Shown here one piece after another: positions 1 to 9,344 of a DNA stretch of 64,000 nt; the stretch's first letter is position 1, and each line of letters opens with the position of its first letter. Made by a program: the position numbers and the translations under genes. The notes below the pieces were generated by a model. That model was not told where the DNA came from. It did no database searches and saw only the letters and a list, made by a program, of their open reading frames with translations. The stretch is from the NCBI GenBank assembly GCA_030323885.1, contig CM059188.1, positions 109,294,644 to 109,358,643 of the forward strand. The letters are read 5' to 3'. Origin of the DNA: Branchipolynoe longqiensis (taxonomy: Eukaryota; Annelida; Polychaeta; Phyllodocida; Polynoidae).

Positions 1-1062
1 CGCCTCGTCCTTCCAGCCCTTGGGAAGCCTACCGTCCGCGATCCGGGTGAATATTTCCTCCGAATACCGCCGGACGCTATGCCAGGCGAGCGAGCAGTTA
101 TCCTGTGCGATCGCTTCTTGGTGGTTGGAGAGCGCGGTGAGGGCACTCGCGGGGAAGGCCGACTGGTGCTCGAGTCGTTTCAGTCCGAGTGTGTATTCCT
201 CCCTTGTGGCCTCGCCTTTCTTAATCACCTTGCCCTCGTCCCCCCTCTCCACCAGGTCATAAGGGAAAATGTATTTGGCAGAAATACCTTTTTTCCGTGA
301 GTGTCCTTTGCCGTCCGCCGCCGCGACGATGAGGAGCACCGCCTCCTCGGCCGTGGAGCGGGCGCCGCGTCCGTAGTCGCCGCTGTCGTGTTGTCGGTGG
401 TGGGTTGCGTGGCGGCCGGTCGCGTGGGCGGCGTCCGGGCGCCGGGGCCGGTGCCTGGGCGGGGTCGGTGACGGGACCTCCCAGACGCTGAACGGGCTGA
501 TGTCGGCTGCGCGTGCCGGCTGTGATCCGTTTCGGCCCCTGACGTGGGACGGGGACGGCGATACCGGCGATAGGGATCGCGCCCGGCTGTAGCGGTGTTG
601 TTCCTGGGCCGGCGGCCGGGGCCGGGTGGCCGGGTTAGGTGGCGTGGCGGGCGCTGTTGTCGGGCACTCGGGGCGGCGTAGGCTGGCGGCGAGCGCCGTC
701 ATGGCGGCGGTGGCTTCCGCGAGCGCCTTGCTTTGCGCCGCCATCTCGGTCCTTTGTTCGGCCGCCTCGCGCCGCTGCTCGGCCGCTTGGCGTTCTACGT
801 CGATCCACCGCTTCTGTATTTCGTCGATTGACGCTTGCATTCGGCCGATGCTGTCGGCCTGCCTCGCTTTTGCCGTTGGTTTACGGGTCCTAATCGACTG
901 GCGCGCGGGGGGCGCGGCCCGGGGTGGCGGTGTCGGCGGCTTCGGGGAGGCGCCGCCATCTTGTGAGTCGCTCGCGTCGGACAGTGGTGGGCTGGCGGCC
1001 TTCCGTGTGGCGCGCTTAGCGGGTCGGCCTCTTGGTGCCCTGGCCCTGCGTGTTCGCTGCAT
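1..1062 (-). CDS. Partial mobile-element ORF, gag-like, runs off the left edge
   Basis: The minus strand is open from position 1245 (after TGA at 1246-1248) to base 1, giving 354 codons from the ATG at 1060-1062 and no stop inside the window. The N-terminus is basic with an AT-hook-like RRARAPRGRPAKR. Next come a Pro/Ser-rich stretch, an Ala/Glu/Gln/Arg-rich helix that looks like a coiled coil (about 775-700), a Pro/Arg/Ser linker (about 650-400), and a globular part with AEEAVLLIVAAADGKG and then KYIFPYDLVERGDEGK, a region of conserved-looking Trp and Tyr, ending near RIADGRLPKGW. This layout resembles the gag-like first ORF of DIRS-type or related retroelements; I cannot confirm that from sequence alone. 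The GC content is far above the rest of the window, and no other ORF of the element is visible. A host gene is possible but less likely. Confidence 0.5.
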   Translation of the reverse strand, partial: MQRTRRARAPRGRPAKRATRKAASPPLSDASDSQDGGASPKPPTPPPRAAPPARQSIRTRKPTAKARQADSIGRMQASIDEIQKRWIDVERQAAEQRREAAEQRTEMAAQSKALAEATAAMTALAASLRRPECPTTAPATPPNPATRPRPPAQEQHRYSRARSLSPVSPSPSHVRGRNGSQPARAADISPFSVWEVPSPTPPRHRPRRPDAAHATGRHATHHRQHDSGDYGRGARSTAEEAVLLIVAAADGKGHSRKKGISAKYIFPYDLVERGDEGKVIKKGEATREEYTLGLKRLEHQSAFPASALTALSNHQEAIAQDNCSLAWHSVRRYSEEIFTRIADGRLPKGWKDEA

Positions 1063-1417
1063 TTTCTTCTTTGACGTGGCGGCTTTTTGAACCGTTTGAT
1101 GCCGTTTGACGCTTTTGACGTGGGTATTACATGGGTGGAGACGGGAGTTAAATCCATATGCTACGGAAGCCGGGACCCGAATGCAGGTCAGAGGGGGAGG
1201 GGGAAGGGAGCATGCGTGAGGGCCCGCCTCGGGCCTCCCACCAGATCAACCACAATTCGAAAATTATGGGCCGATGCAAATGGAAATCAACACACACCAG
1301 CTGTATACAGAATGTGCCAAAGGATTTAAAAAAATTAATTAAATTTAAATTTAAAAATTGTACTGGAACTTGTATTTGGAGGGTAAAGAGTTGTTTTTAG
1401 TAATATAAGAAGGGGCA

Positions 1418-1522
1418 CCCTCTGTTCTACGATGTAAGAGATCTCGAACCTCACACCCTATGTGCTCCGATGTGGGGTGTGAGGTTCGAGATCCCTTAGG
1501 ACCAAAATAGAACGGAGAGGGG
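1418..1522. repeat. Short fold-back hairpin
   Basis: Bases 1440-1458 and 1475-1493 are perfect 19-bp inverted copies around a 16-base loop. Imperfect outer arms (about 1418-1430 and 1508-1520) extend the stem. It may be a small fold-back element or a precursor-like hairpin; function is unknown. Confidence 0.6.
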
Positions 1523-1523
1523 G

Positions 1524-1790
1524 AGTTTGTTTGTTTGTTGTTGCTTTACGTCCTAGTAACATCTAAGGTCATATCCGGACGGATACCGACTTCTGACAGT
1601 GCACACTCATAGTGATGTTATAGTGCTGCCCTACTGAGAGACCAGGTCACTGGCACCATGATTGTATATCCCACACAGTCACATTATCCTGACACTGAGC
1701 CGACCAGTCCTTGCCCTATCTTAGTAATGTCAAGTGGCAGGCTAGAAAGCGACAAGTATCAATTTTATAAGTCATCGGTTTGACTCGGTA
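1524..1790 (-). repeat. tRNA-derived SINE, family A (copy 1)
   Basis: Family A is a ~330-bp repeat. The coding-like orientation starts with a tRNA-like head carrying an A-box (GGCCGAATCGGTAGAGC type) and a B-box (GGTTCGAACCC type). Its tail ends in GATATGACCTTAGATGTTGC plus an AAC-rich end. In this copy the tail lies at the left and the tRNA head is largely lost. Confidence 0.75.
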
Positions 1791-1875
1791 GCCTGCGCTG
1801 TATCAATGGGGGACATCCGGGGTAGTTCATTTGTTGACACTAGATGGCGCATCGGTACCAGTGGTCCTAAACACC

Positions 1876-2490
1876 CATTGACAATGCACTGAGTTCGCCG
1901 GTACGCGAGAGTGCAAAACGTTTACTTTATTCAAAATTAATAGAAATATAGAACCCTAACCTTATAAATTTAATATAATCTATTCGTTGTATGTTTTCTA
2001 TATGTATACCAAGCGGTTTGTCTCTAGGTGTTGTGGCTTTAGAGATATTTGACTTCTTCTGTATGAAGTTTGTTCACGGCCATTGACAATGCACTGAGTT
2101 TGGCGGTACGCCCAGTGCAAAACGTTTACTTTATTCAAAATTAATAGAAATACAGAACCCTAACCTTATAAATTTAATATAATCTATTCGTTGTATGTTT
2201 TCTATATGTATACCAAGCGATTTGTCTGTAGGTGTTGTGGTTTTAGAGATATTTGACTTCTTCTGTATGAAGATTGCTCACGGCCATTGACAATGCACTG
2301 AGTTTGGCGGTACGCCCAGTGCAAAACGTTTACTTTATTCAAAATTAATAGAAATACAGAACTCTAACCTTATAAAATTAATATTATCTATTTGTTGTAT
2401 GTTTTCTATATGTATACCAAGCGGTTTGTCTGTAGGTGTTGTGGTTTTAAAGATATTTGACTTCTTCTGTATGAAGATTGCTCATAGCCA
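1876..2490. repeat. Satellite-like tandem repeat, ~204-bp unit, 3 copies
   Basis: The word CATTGACAATGCACTGAG starts at 1876, 2081 and 2285, giving periods of 205 and 204 bases. The copies differ at few positions (for example GTTCGCC against GTTTGGC). No ORF is conserved across the units. Confidence 0.85.
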
Positions 2491-2599
2491 TTGGGTTTGC
2501 AGTGTGACAGTGTGCCGAATAGGCCCACTCGTTCAGTGGAGACGCGAACGGCAGGAATTTGAACTAAAAAGTCGGAGGTCCCCCATTCAGCAACAGCAT

Positions 2600-2936
2600 C
2601 CGGTGTGGCGTACTCAGACGTGTCCCGTGCTCAGCCGTGTCCATCGCTTCTGCGCATGCGCGGATTTATTATTGTTTTTGTATCTCTATTTCCTACTGCA
2701 GGAATTCACCACACTTTTATTTATCTTTTCTTGGCTGGGGGGAGGGGTCTAGAATTAGCCTACTTAGGCCACGGTTGTAGTGAACATCTAAATAAGTCTT
2801 AGTGAAGTGTCTTAGCTGACAGCTTGAATGTGGATGGATTTTGACGCATGTGCAGACGATACTGTTAGATTCTGACGCATGCGCAGAAGCGATGGACACG
2901 GCTGAGCACGGGACACGTCTGAGTACGCCACACCGG
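2600..2936. repeat. 61-bp perfect inverted repeat
   Basis: Bases 2600-2660 and 2876-2936 are exact reverse complements over 61 bases, with a 215-base spacer. The arms contain CGCATGCGCAGAAGC and are richer in GC than the spacer. The right arm runs almost directly into a GGT microsatellite. Confidence 0.85.
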
Positions 2937-2948
2937 TATGCGAAGTGT

Positions 2949-3001
2949 GGTGATGGTGGTGGTGGTGGTGGTGGTGGTGGTGGTGGTGGTGGTGGTGGGG
3001 G
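2949..3001. repeat. (GGT)n microsatellite
   Basis: An uninterrupted run of GGT triplets, about 15 copies, ending in a G run. Any poly-Gly or poly-Pro reading of it is an artefact. From 3002 to 3552 I see nothing beyond AT-rich unique-looking sequence. Confidence 0.9.
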
Positions 3002-3552
3002 GCCCATGTTGATGTGTATTCGTATGTTATTATGCCACCATACCTAGGCCTCTATATTTTTCTAAAATGTATATGCATATAATTTATTGAATATTTTCTG
3101 AGTCGGATTACAAACAAAAATTAAATTACTTCCGGCATGTCTGGCGTAACCTCCCCCGCCCCGCCCCCAACACACCCAGGCACTGAACAGCTCATGTTTA
3201 ATTTGTGTGCGGGGGCGGGGTCGTTAAAGTTTAAAGTCTGGCCTAACGAAAAATAGCCCAAGTTTAACAATAGTGCAGACTTCTAAGTAGTTCAATGCTT
3301 GGACAACTTTACTATAAATACACTAATAATATTATGTATACCTTTTTTGTATGTATATATATATAATACTTATTCAAACTGCCTTCAAAACTACACTAAA
3401 ATGGTAGAGAATTTGATATTTAATTGAATATATTTAATTGAATATATTATATATATATTATTCACATGTGCAGGAAAATTAGGCTTAAGTATCTTCCATC
3501 CACACACAGTGCAATATAGACAGGTGAATAATATTTATTGATCCTTCTGAAT

Positions 3553-4640
3553 ATACACAAAGACCCTATAACACTAAGACGGCTCACTCCCTATCTCTCC
3601 CATGGTAATGTCAATTTTGCAGTGCCATCTTGTGGTGGGTTTGATCAGCCGGGCTGCTGGCTGGTGTTTCACATGTAAACACATACAAGGTGAGAGTGTG
3701 AGCTTAACATTTTTTTAAAGAGAGATTGCCAGTCATTTTGATTTGGCCGATGTTGCGTCGACTGCCTAGTCCCCACCTCCCTCTGCTCCGCCCTCCCTCA
3801 TTCTCTCGCCCTCACCCCATCCCTCTCCCTCCCTCCGACCGTCCATCCTCCCGGCCTCACCTCCCTTCCCTTCCCTCACTCCCCTTCCATCCCCTTCCCC
3901 CTCCATCCCATACTCCCCCGGCCTCACCTCCCTCCCCTCCCCTCCTATCCCCACCCTTCCATCTCCCTATCTCCCTCCTCCACCTTACCCAGCACTCTCA
4001 CACCACACCTCCCTCCCCTCTCCTTCCTCCTCCTTCCCCCTTCCTCTCCGCATCCCCCGAAATCAGATTGAATTTGATGACTGATATTGTGATAATGATA
4101 TTACTTGATTAATTAGTGATGATTAACATCTAGCAATATTATACCATTATATCAGGTCTGGTCTCCCAGTGGGGCAGCACTATGAAGTCGCCATGAGTGT
4201 GGACTGTCACAAGTTGGTACCCGTCCTGATATGGCCTTAGATGTTGCCAGGACGTAAAACTCCAACAACCAACCAACCCTTCCTGTCGGCCTTCAAACCA
4301 AAGACCCTATAATACTAAGACGGCTCACTCAGCTGACTGTTCTCTTGGTTAAACAGTTGCTATAATATATGTATAAATGTATATATGAATGTGAAAGATG
4401 TGTGATGATGGTGATGATGATGATACTGATGATGATGTGTATTTGTTCATAGCAATTTCATATTGATGTGTATTCATACTTACCTATCTCATGTATAATA
4501 TAATTGTATGTGTTTACATGTGAAACACCAACCAGCAGCCGGGCTGATAAAATCCACCACTAGGTGGCACAGCGAAATTTACATTACCATGGGAGAGATA
4601 GGGAGTGAGCCATCTTAGTATTATAGGGTCTTTGTTCAAA
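3553..4640. mobile_element. TIR element with ~130-bp inverted ends
   Basis: The left end (about 3556-3695, AAGACCCTATAACACTAAG...) matches the inverse of the right end (about 4507-4638, ...CTTAGTATTATAGGGTCTTT). Inside are a pyrimidine-rich CCCTCC-type low-complexity block (3765-4060), a minus-strand SINE A fragment (4152-4280) and a second copy of the element's end (4299-4330). It therefore looks like a non-autonomous element later hit by others. No transposase is visible. Confidence 0.65.
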
Positions 4641-4934
4641 CACAAAGCAGCAGCAGAAGTCACTTTGGGGTTTTGACGACACGGGACTGCCATCTGGTGT
4701 TAGTTAGGTTAACATGTTAATGATAAAGTGGACGCCGTACCACACAGCAATATCCTAAACTTATTCTTTGTTGCCCATCGGTCGCGATAACAGTAACTCA
4801 TCATTTGTTGGGAACTCATCGATGGTCGATGAGTCCGGTTTGTGCTCGGAATGTGCGGCGACACTGCAATGTCCTAAATTATCCACTAGGTGGCCCACCA
4901 GTTGCCACCAGTTGCCAACAAGCTGACTGCTTCA

Positions 4935-6063
4935 TTAAAGTTGCATGGTCCGATGGCTTGTTAGTTTTCCCAACTTTTTTAGATAAATATATTAAATTGA
5001 TCGTTATGATCTACTTACCATTACCCTGATGTGGTTTTGATGACTGCAAACTCATTTTGAAGATATTTGAAATAACTGCATTCAAAATAATTTTGGCAAG
5101 CCTGCCGAAACTCCCGGGCCAAAGCCAAGGCTGTGACACCATTCCCAATCTCGCCATGGTCATGTGGTGTACTCACCTCATTAGCATATTGAACTCACAA
5201 CTTTGAGACATTTACCACTACGAAGCGGGAACGTAGCATACCGTAACATAACATTACTGGCATGGAGTAAACATCCTGATTCTTCCACTTTCAGTTCAAT
5301 ATCAGTGACTATTTATACTGTTAATTATCAAGTGAGTGAGATAACACAACTTATAATCTAGCTAATGAGAAGAATAACAGATAACAGAAGCTCTGCTGAA
5401 CATAAACAAAACAGCCTGTTTCCGGAGAGCACCTCAGTCTTGCTCAGGCTGATCATGTGGTGGGTGAAACTAGGCCATGACCACTGTGGTATGTGAAATT
5501 AGACCATGACCACCAAGAGCCTCAGAGAGGTCAAGAGATTGATCTGCATCTTAGAAAGTGAGTTCTAAGGCATATGGCTTCCTGTAGCAGTGGTGTGAAC
5601 ATACATTCTTGTCAAATCGGATTTATTCCATAAATACAGCACCAATTGATTAGTTTGTTTGTTGTTGTTTTACGTCCTAGCAACATCTAAGGTCATATCA
5701 GGACGGGTACCAACTTGTGACAGTGTGCGCTCATGGCAACTTTATAGTGCTGTCCCACTGGGAAACCAGGCTGCCAGCACCATGACCTGGTATCCCACTC
5801 AGTCACATTATCCTGACACTTAGCACACCCGTCCTTGCCCTGTCCTAATAATGCCGAGTGCCTAGCCAGGAAGCGACAAGTGTCAATTTTAAGTCATTGC
5901 TTTGACTCGACCAGGGTTCGAACCCGCGACCTACCAGCACGGGAGTTGGACGCTCTAACTCATTCGGCCATCCTGTCTGTGGGCACCAGTATCTAAGTTA
6001 GATATGTAGGTAAGTGGTTTAGTTTTGAAAATATATTTATACCATCGGACCATGCAACTTTAA
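4935..6063. mobile_element. Family B TTAA-bounded MITE with nested SINE
   Basis: The ends are TTAA-AGTTGCATGGTCCGATGG and the exact inverse CCATCGGACCATGCAACT-TTAA. Family B is the commonest small DNA element here. Its TTAA boundary suggests a piggyBac-type target duplication, although the inverted repeats do not look like classic piggyBac ends. This copy is split by a family A SINE at about 5650-5985. Confidence 0.75.
5650..5985 (-). repeat. tRNA-derived SINE, family A, full copy nested in family B
   Basis: Near full-length copy. The tRNA-like head lies at the right end, with the B-box as GGTTCGAACCCGCGACC (5923-5939, seen on + as an inverted B-box). The tail lies at the left, around AACATCTAAGGTCATATC. 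It interrupts the family B element at 4935-6063. Confidence 0.8.
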
Positions 6064-6084
6064 CGCCGGACCACTCTCAAGGAA

Positions 6085-6364
6085 CATTTGGTTGTTTGAG
6101 TTTTACATCCTTGCAACATCTAAGGTCATATCAGGATGGGTACCGACTTGAGACAGTGTACTCATGCTGATTTTATAGTGCTGCCCCCACTGTCACAACC
6201 CGATATCCCAGTGACATTATCCCGACGCTGAGCTAATCAGTCCTTACCTTATTAATGCTGAGCGCCTGGGTAGGAAGCAACAAGTATCAATATTAAAGTC
6301 ATTGGTTTGGCTCGACCGGGAACCAAACTCCCATACTCCACCGATTTGGCCACTGTGCCCAGTA
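6085..6364 (-). repeat. tRNA-derived SINE, family A (decayed copy)
   Basis: Same body as the copy at 5650-5985 but more diverged, with its tRNA head damaged. Orientation is the same as its neighbour. Confidence 0.7.
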
Positions 6365-7115
6365 GGTGGTATTCGTAATGAAGTCAAAAGCGTATACTAA
6401 TCCAAACAAGACTAGTTTATTTATATTCAAACAACATAAGTTTTCTTTATTTTGCAGTCATGTGAATACAATTTGAATAATTATTCTTTGGAGAGGGCAT
6501 CAATTTGTGAAAGACCTCGTCCGTGTCAATTACATTCTGGTGTAAAGATGAAAGAACGCTGTGCTTTTTTTTTTTTGCTTCTTTTTCATTATCGATGGCA
6601 TTCATAACAAAATTACTTTTTAATTAAATACAAAACAAAACCAGATTAAAATTCAACATTATAATTAAGGACAGAACACCAATGGGGTTTCCTTTTATTT
6701 TGCAACTACAACAGTCTTTTTAACGAATGCGGTTGTGGACGAAAACACTGAGTGTTTTCGACTTTAACCGAAGACGCTTTTAAAAATTCATAACAAGACC
6801 GTTAATACAAACTGTACAGCGGTCCCAAGACATACACACGCCCACACACAGGAATGTTGAATTGAATATCGAACTTGCAATCCATTGTTAGCAGCGGGGA
6901 ATTACACATCATTACATTTAACATAGTACACATTTAAACCATGTTTAAATGAGGTGCCAATAAATACATTCCTTGATACCCCCTCCGCAATATCCAATCC
7001 ACTCCTTTCAACAATCAGTAAAATTATATATGTTTGCTTGGTTCTTCCTGGTGTTAATAGTAATACTTAGTGTTTTGAGTTAGCAGGGTGTATGTGGAAG
7101 AAAATGTTGACACAA
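6365..7115. other. No recognisable gene
   Basis: AT-rich sequence with no exon-like block. I looked here on the minus strand for the missing LAMTOR2 last exon and did not find one. A short inverted pair around GAAAACACTGAGTGTTTTCG (6747-6766) is a perfect small palindrome. Confidence 0.4.
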
Positions 7116-7580
7116 ACTACTGTATTCTCGCTGGTTAACGCCCTGGGTGTTTAAATTGGCAAATCACTGAAGTGGTTTTCTCTGTGGTGGAGTGGTTAAA
7201 GTGTCTGTTGTTCGATTCCCTGTGCCCCCCACCTCTGCCAATTTGGATTCCCACCGCTATGTATAACTTACAGCGTCATCAAAGGCCGGTTGCTCTCATA
7301 CCATGTCTATGTGGTGTGGGAGGTAAAAAATCCTTAGGGCCGGTCAAAGTGTAGGCTCGGGCTTTCTATCGACAAACTGTCTAATGGTGAAAACAAGTCT
7401 ATTCAGACTTATCCATTATAGGCAGTATAAATCTTCAAGAAGGGGAAAAAAAAAAAAAAAGGAGTTTATTCACAGATGGGTGAATAAGGGGTGGGCATTT
7501 ACGAAATATTGGCCAAGTGAGAGGTGGGCGTTAACCCACACATGGGCATTAACCCGTGAGAATACGATAATAAGAAGTAC
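7116..7580. mobile_element. Small TIR element (family N) carrying a nested SINE J
   Basis: The left edge reads TATTCTCGCTGGTTAACGCC and the right edge ends with TTAACCCGTGAGAATACG, its inverse. The same element, uninterrupted, sits at 55490-55640. A tRNA-derived SINE of family J (7160-7460) is inserted within it. Confidence 0.6.
7160..7460 (+). repeat. tRNA-derived SINE, family J (copy 1)
   Basis: The head CTCTGTGGTGGAGTGGTTAA resembles a tRNA A-box arm and GTTCGATTCCC a B-box. The body continues with a conserved AACTTACAGCGTCATCAAAG segment and ends at an A-run. Further copies are at 14757, 21455 and 28305. Confidence 0.75.
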
Positions 7581-8159
7581 TACCAGGGTAGCACTAATTC
7601 ACACTGCTATATGCAGATTAACTGCCATTATATTCTAATTAATACAAGAAATCTAATCTACTTCTATATTCAAAAACAGAATATTCCAGCACTCGCTTCC
7701 CTCCTGCTTTCACCAGTAAGGTAATTGTAATAGCGCAGACAAATTAATGTGTTTCAGTATACACGTAAACTTTTTACATTAGCATACATGTCATGCAATA
7801 ATAGTGCGCATAACCGTAGATGGCTCAGTAATTAATTACAATCCTTTTACGTAGCCTAAGCCATTACATAATGATAATACATAGTGGTAGGGTAACATTG
7901 CCTGCTGGTAGAAAGTATCCTCGATTCGGATATCGCGATGAGTAATGGGAACTAATACATTTGCTTTTTATAGTGTTTTCTTTATCCTGTATTCTAGTTT
8001 CTAGTTTCTCTCGCGCTGTCTGCTTCTGGCTTGGTGTAGTCACTATCAGGAGGCTGCGACTTGGGCTAGCGGTCCTTCCAGGTAGTCTGCCAACGACTGA
8101 GCCTACGCGGGTACAAATGATGGCACGCATATTAATAAATAACTCTGTATGTGAGTGTG

Positions 8160-8470
8160 TGTGTGGGGGGGGGGGGGGTGGGGGGGGGGGTGAGTGGGGG
8201 GGTGGTGAGTGAGCAAGCCGATGATTGGGTGAGTGAGTGGGTGTGTGAGAGCAAGTGGGCAAGTGAATGAATGAGTGAGTGGGTGAGCGAGTGGGTGAGC
8301 GAGTGGGCAAGTGAGTGAATGAGTGAGTTGGTGAGCGAGTGAGTGGGTAGGTGAGCGAGTGGGAGAGTGTGTGTATGTATCTATGACAAACATTGATTAG
8401 TAAGCGAGTGAGCGAGTGGGAGAGTGTGTGTGTATGTATCTGTGTCAAACATTGATTAGTAAGCGAGTGA
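8160..8470. repeat. G-run and (GAGT)n-type low-complexity block
   Basis: A poly-G stretch (8165-8200) followed by degenerate GAGTGAGT/GGGTGAGC tetramers. A ~70-base unit at its right end is duplicated (GAGTGTGTGTATGTATCT ... ACATTGATTAGTAAGCG). Apparent Thr/His/Ser-rich ORFs here are artefacts. Confidence 0.85.
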
Positions 8471-8805
8471 GTGGATTTTTTTTAATGTGATATAACAGGG
8501 ACAAAACATCCCATTCTAACATCATTTCAATCTCAAACAATTTATCTAGATATCATTAACAAAAATAGTATCTCTTTTCACTCTTAGTCTTACTATTATA
8601 ATAATTTTAAATGCATAAAAACACATCGATATTGCTAGGCTTATTAGAATTCCGATCACTGAATTTAACCAACCTGGAGTCTAGAGACACTGTAGACATC
8701 CCGATACGGGCTTATAGTTTACCAAATCAGTAATTGATAGGTAAACTTCTTCTTTTTTTAAATATTGAATACAAATAAAGAAATAAAGAAAGAAAGAAAG
8801 AAAGA

Positions 8806-9068
8806 AATGGTTGGTTCGTTGGTGGTTTTACGTCCTGGCAAAACACAGGGAGACCAGACCACCAGGACCAGGACCCGATATCCTACTCAGTCACATTATC
8901 CTGACACTGAGCCAACCAGTCCTTGCCCTATCCTAATAATGCCGAGCGGTTGGCTAGGAAGCGACAAGCATCAGTTTTTATGTCATTTGTTTGACTCATT
9001 TGTTCGAATCCCACGATCTCCCAAAACGGGAGGCGGACGTTCAAATCATTCAGCCATCCCATCTGGTA
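8806..9068 (-). repeat. tRNA-derived SINE, family A (internally deleted)
   Basis: The usual tail is followed by a jump to the ACCAGGACCCGATATCC part, so about 90 bases of body are missing. The inverted B-box region TTCGAATCCCACGATC is preserved. Confidence 0.7.
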
Positions 9069-9081
9069 AAAATATTACTTT

Positions 9082-9200
9082 AAAAAGAAGAAGAAGAAGA
9101 AGAAGAAGAAGAAGAAGAAGAAGAAGAACAACAACAACAACAACAACTATATAAAAAATAATAAAAAAATATATATTTTAAAAAAAGAAAAAGAAAAAAA
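9082..9200. repeat. (AAG)n (ACA)n A-rich microsatellite
   Basis: Consecutive AAG then AAC triplets followed by A/T-rich runs, directly downstream of the LAMTOR2 exon on the minus strand. Confidence 0.9.
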
Positions 9201-9254
9201 TGGATGGTGTGCAATGTACGTGTTCAGTACCATAAACACTTGTATTATACACAC

Positions 9255-9344
9255 CTTGGCTTTCAGCATTCCGAAGCCAACAGTCTCCTTCGCATACATA
9301 CAAAGCAGCAGATTAGCCACACGTGTTATCGCCACAACACCTTC
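9255..9344 (-). CDS. LAMTOR2: LAMTOR2 exon 3
   Basis: Thirty codons, from [20 protein letters not shown] to MLKAK, phase 0 at both ends. The acceptor reads TTCCAG and the donor is a weak GTGTGT. It encodes the conserved last strand and helix of the roadblock fold. Confidence 0.93.

Noticed and set aside
3726..4112. Pro/Leu/Ser-rich 128-codon ORF
   Set aside because: Pyrimidine-rich low-complexity block within a TIR element.
7864..8448. 194-codon Thr/His/Ser-rich ORF on the minus strand
   Set aside because: Reads a degenerate GAGT repeat and poly-G; no conserved domain.
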